Made by a program: the position numbers and the translations under genes | Source of the DNA: Pseudomonadota bacterium | GTDB taxonomy: Bacteria; Desulfobacterota; Syntrophobacteria; Syntrophobacterales; Syntrophobacteraceae | Direction: 5' to 3' | DNA length: 9,039 nucleotides | Assembly: GCA_023442755.1 (NCBI GenBank) | Contig: JAEZXS010000208.1 | Coordinates: 1 to 9,039 of the forward strand | Notes under the pieces: generated by a model | What the model was told of the DNA's origin: nothing | The model's database searches: none | Seen by the model: the letters and a program-made list of their open reading frames with translations, nothing else | Part shown: positions 8,144 through 9,039 of the stretch, one piece after another | Numbering within the stretch: position 1 is the first letter of the stretch | Layout: every line of letters begins with the position of its first letter

Positions 8144-8317
8144 GGACATCCGGGTTTACCGACTTTCCTGTCTAGGAGGTTATAAACCTTTTGCGTCCCG
8201 ATCTACAAGTTGCATGGTCCATTGGGTCCCGGATCTCCGGGTTCTTAGCGGTGAGTTTCGGATGTCCTGTTGGGTTTTTGAAGATCTATAATCGAGAAGA
8301 GAAGGCCAGCATCCGGG
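8144..8317. repeat. Cluster of four GGACATCCGGG-like sites upstream of the kinase gene
   Basis: Four related 11-base sites lie in the gap. They read GGACATCCGGG (8144-8154, + strand), GGAGATCCGGG (8228-8238, - strand), GGACATCCGAA (8257-8267, - strand) and CAGCATCCGGG (8307-8317, + strand). The first three contain the dyad core GGA-N2-TCC. The second is part of a 14-base inverted repeat, CCCGGA-TC-TCCGGG (8228-8241). Three flank the possible promoter on its upstream side and one lies in the leader. The pattern suits binding sites of a dimeric regulator. The neighbouring response regulator is the obvious candidate, but that is inference. Confidence 0.45.
8179..8208 (-). promoter_or_regulatory. 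Possible housekeeping promoter of the kinase-regulator operon, with palindrome over the -10
   Basis: On the - strand TTGTAG (8208-8203) and TATAAC (8184-8179) are 18 bases apart. The -10 matches consensus in five of six positions, the -35 in three of six. Transcription would begin near 8172, leaving a leader of about 70 bases before the TTG start. The -10 lies inside the perfect inverted repeat AGGTT-ATA-AACCT (8177-8189), a plausible repressor site. Confidence 0.35.
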
Positions 8318-8360
8318 CGCTTCAGGAGGGGACTTCAGGCAATGCGCTGCTGAGGGAGTT

Positions 8361-8858
8361 TCAGTCCAACAGCACGAATCCATACCTGTTCTGTTTGTCC
8401 TCTCTCGATTGCAGAACCTCGCACGGAAAGCCCAGGCGCCTTACGGTCTTATAAACATCGATCCCAAAACTCTGGTCGCACGGCCTGATCTTCTCCGGGG
8501 TCGGGCAGGGTCCACCCTGTTGCACCGAACAGGTACGGCACAGGTTGCATGCTCTAATTGTAAAGGCGAAATAGAGGCCATCCAAAAAGGCGGCTCTCTC
8601 GATTTTGAGGAGAGCCTGGCTCAGCTTTTGAGCGTCATTTGAGTGCGCCAGAAGAATGTGGCTGTAGCTGTTGATGATTTTGGCTCTTTCTTCAAAAGAG
8701 GTGTTTCTTTGCCCGCACCGGATACTGTTCTCGGAAGAGTACTCGCAGCCCCACCTGCACTTCAGTATTGCTCTGATGTCCATAAAGACGTCATCGGGCG
8801 ATATAATGGCCGACTTCAGCAGTCCTTCCTCCAGAGCCATTTGTACATACTTTTCCAT
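8361..8858 (-). CDS. DUF2284-type cysteine-rich, predicted metal-binding protein
   Basis: This 165-residue soluble protein fits the DUF2284 family, whose conserved cysteines are predicted to bind a metal or iron-sulfur cluster; no reaction is established. The N-terminal cluster is Cys34-x3-Cys38-x9-Cys48 (KCRWGCEY). The C-terminal cluster is Cys104-x2-Cys107-x2-Cys110-x7-Cys118 (ACNLCRTC). The family-typical stretch PEKIRP...GIDVYKTVRRLGFP follows at 121-145, with extra cysteines at 127 and 146. In most members, as I recall them, the third N-terminal cysteine is followed by two prolines (CPP); here it is followed by Gly-Gln. I start it at 8858, where GAGG lies ten bases upstream, and where family-like sequence begins. 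The frame stays open to an ATG at 8954, but that extension has no ribosome binding site. It follows a receiver-domain gene by 96 bases on the same strand and may be co-transcribed with it. Confidence 0.85.
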   Translation of the reverse strand: MEKYVQMALEEGLLKSAIISPDDVFMDIRAILKCRWGCEYSSENSIRCGQRNTSFEERAKIINSYSHILLAHSNDAQKLSQALLKIERAAFLDGLYFAFTIRACNLCRTCSVQQGGPCPTPEKIRPCDQSFGIDVYKTVRRLGFPCEVLQSREDKQNRYGFVLLD

Positions 8859-8954
8859 TCCCTTGATTCCTCGATGGTCCGTCTTGCGGTTCGGACATGT
8901 TCTCACCATGTCGGATTTTCCTCGTCGCAACGTTTTCTGATGAAAGTCCGGCAT

Positions 8955-9039
8955 TCAAGGATTCGATTTCATGGCCCCGCTGCGCAGCAGTTTCTGCAGG
9001 GCGTCGTCCATTTCCTTGATGGTGTAGGGCTTAGGGATT
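8955..9039 (-). CDS. C-terminal tail of a receiver-domain protein (cut by window edge)
   Basis: The last 27 codons of a gene entering from the right edge read IPKPYTIKEMDDALQKLLRS and then seven further residues to a TGA at 8957-8955. The Lys-Pro-Tyr with the following amphipathic helix is the hallmark of the end of a response-regulator receiver domain: the conserved lysine after strand 5, then helix 5 ending in LLRSG. The protein ends a few residues later, so the receiver is its last domain. It is therefore either a stand-alone receiver protein or a hybrid kinase with a C-terminal receiver; the visible part cannot decide which. The DUF2284 gene follows on the same strand. Confidence 0.8.
   Translation of the reverse strand, partial: IPKPYTIKEMDDALQKLLRSGAMKSNP

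Larger units (their letters stand above)
8103..8360. promoter_or_regulatory. Regulatory gap upstream of the kinase-regulator operon
   Basis: No gene is seen in these 258 bases. They contain a possible - strand promoter, a 13-base palindrome over its -10 box and four related short sites described separately. Near the right end TTCAGG occurs twice (8321-8326 and 8334-8339). I see no clear terminator for the DUF2284 gene that ends at 8361. Confidence 0.5.

Noticed and set aside
8859..8954. N-terminal extension of the DUF2284 gene to the ATG at 8954
   Set aside because: It starts directly after the receiver-domain stop without a ribosome binding site. The extension is basic and unlike the family, while the ATG at 8858 has GAGG in place.

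Overview
The window looks like a chromosomal segment of a Desulfobacterota-type bacterium (the former Deltaproteobacteria; a syntroph or sulfate-reducer relative is plausible). The grounds are a moderately GC-rich sequence, an NtrC-type regulator with its own membrane kinase, a chemoreceptor sensor domain of the kind common in that group, a DUF2284 cysteine protein and a J-like protein. This placement rests on protein style; no marker gene is present.

Layout. Bases 1-1681 are read on the + strand: an unrecognised protein (1-603, possibly cut at its 5' end), a short J-domain-like protein coupled to it by an ATGA overlap (600-953), then a separate unrecognised 192-residue protein (1103-1681). 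A long hairpin (1702-1740) sits in the convergent junction. From 1783 to the right edge all supported genes are on the - strand. They are a chemoreceptor-like protein that stops just after its second membrane helix (1783-2586), a hexameric-type glutamate dehydrogenase (2780-4039) with a strong hairpin just downstream, and a doubtful small ORF (4172-4519) in an otherwise empty 777-base gap. Next come a sigma-54-dependent response regulator (4817-6256) and its membrane histidine kinase (6258-8102), one base apart with the kinase first. Last are a DUF2284 cysteine-rich protein (8361-8858) and the C-terminal tail of a receiver domain cut by the window edge (8955-9039).

How the genes fit together. 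The kinase and regulator are clearly one phosphorelay: periplasmic sensing, His-Asp transfer, then activation of sigma-54 promoters. I could not find a convincing -24/-12 promoter in the gaps, so their targets are unknown. Glutamate dehydrogenase links ammonium and carbon metabolism, but nothing in the sequence ties it to the kinase/regulator pair. The gap upstream of the kinase gene holds a cluster of related short sites built on a GGA-N2-TCC core, plus a palindrome over a possible -10 box. This is the best candidate for undescribed regulation here. The J-like protein lacks the HPD tripeptide needed to stimulate Hsp70.

I see no mobile element, CRISPR array, tRNA or rRNA, and no clear new multi-gene system. 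The points most worth checking are the kinase-upstream site cluster, the sensor-only chemoreceptor, the HPD-less J-like gene with its partner, and the DUF2284/receiver-domain neighbourhood.
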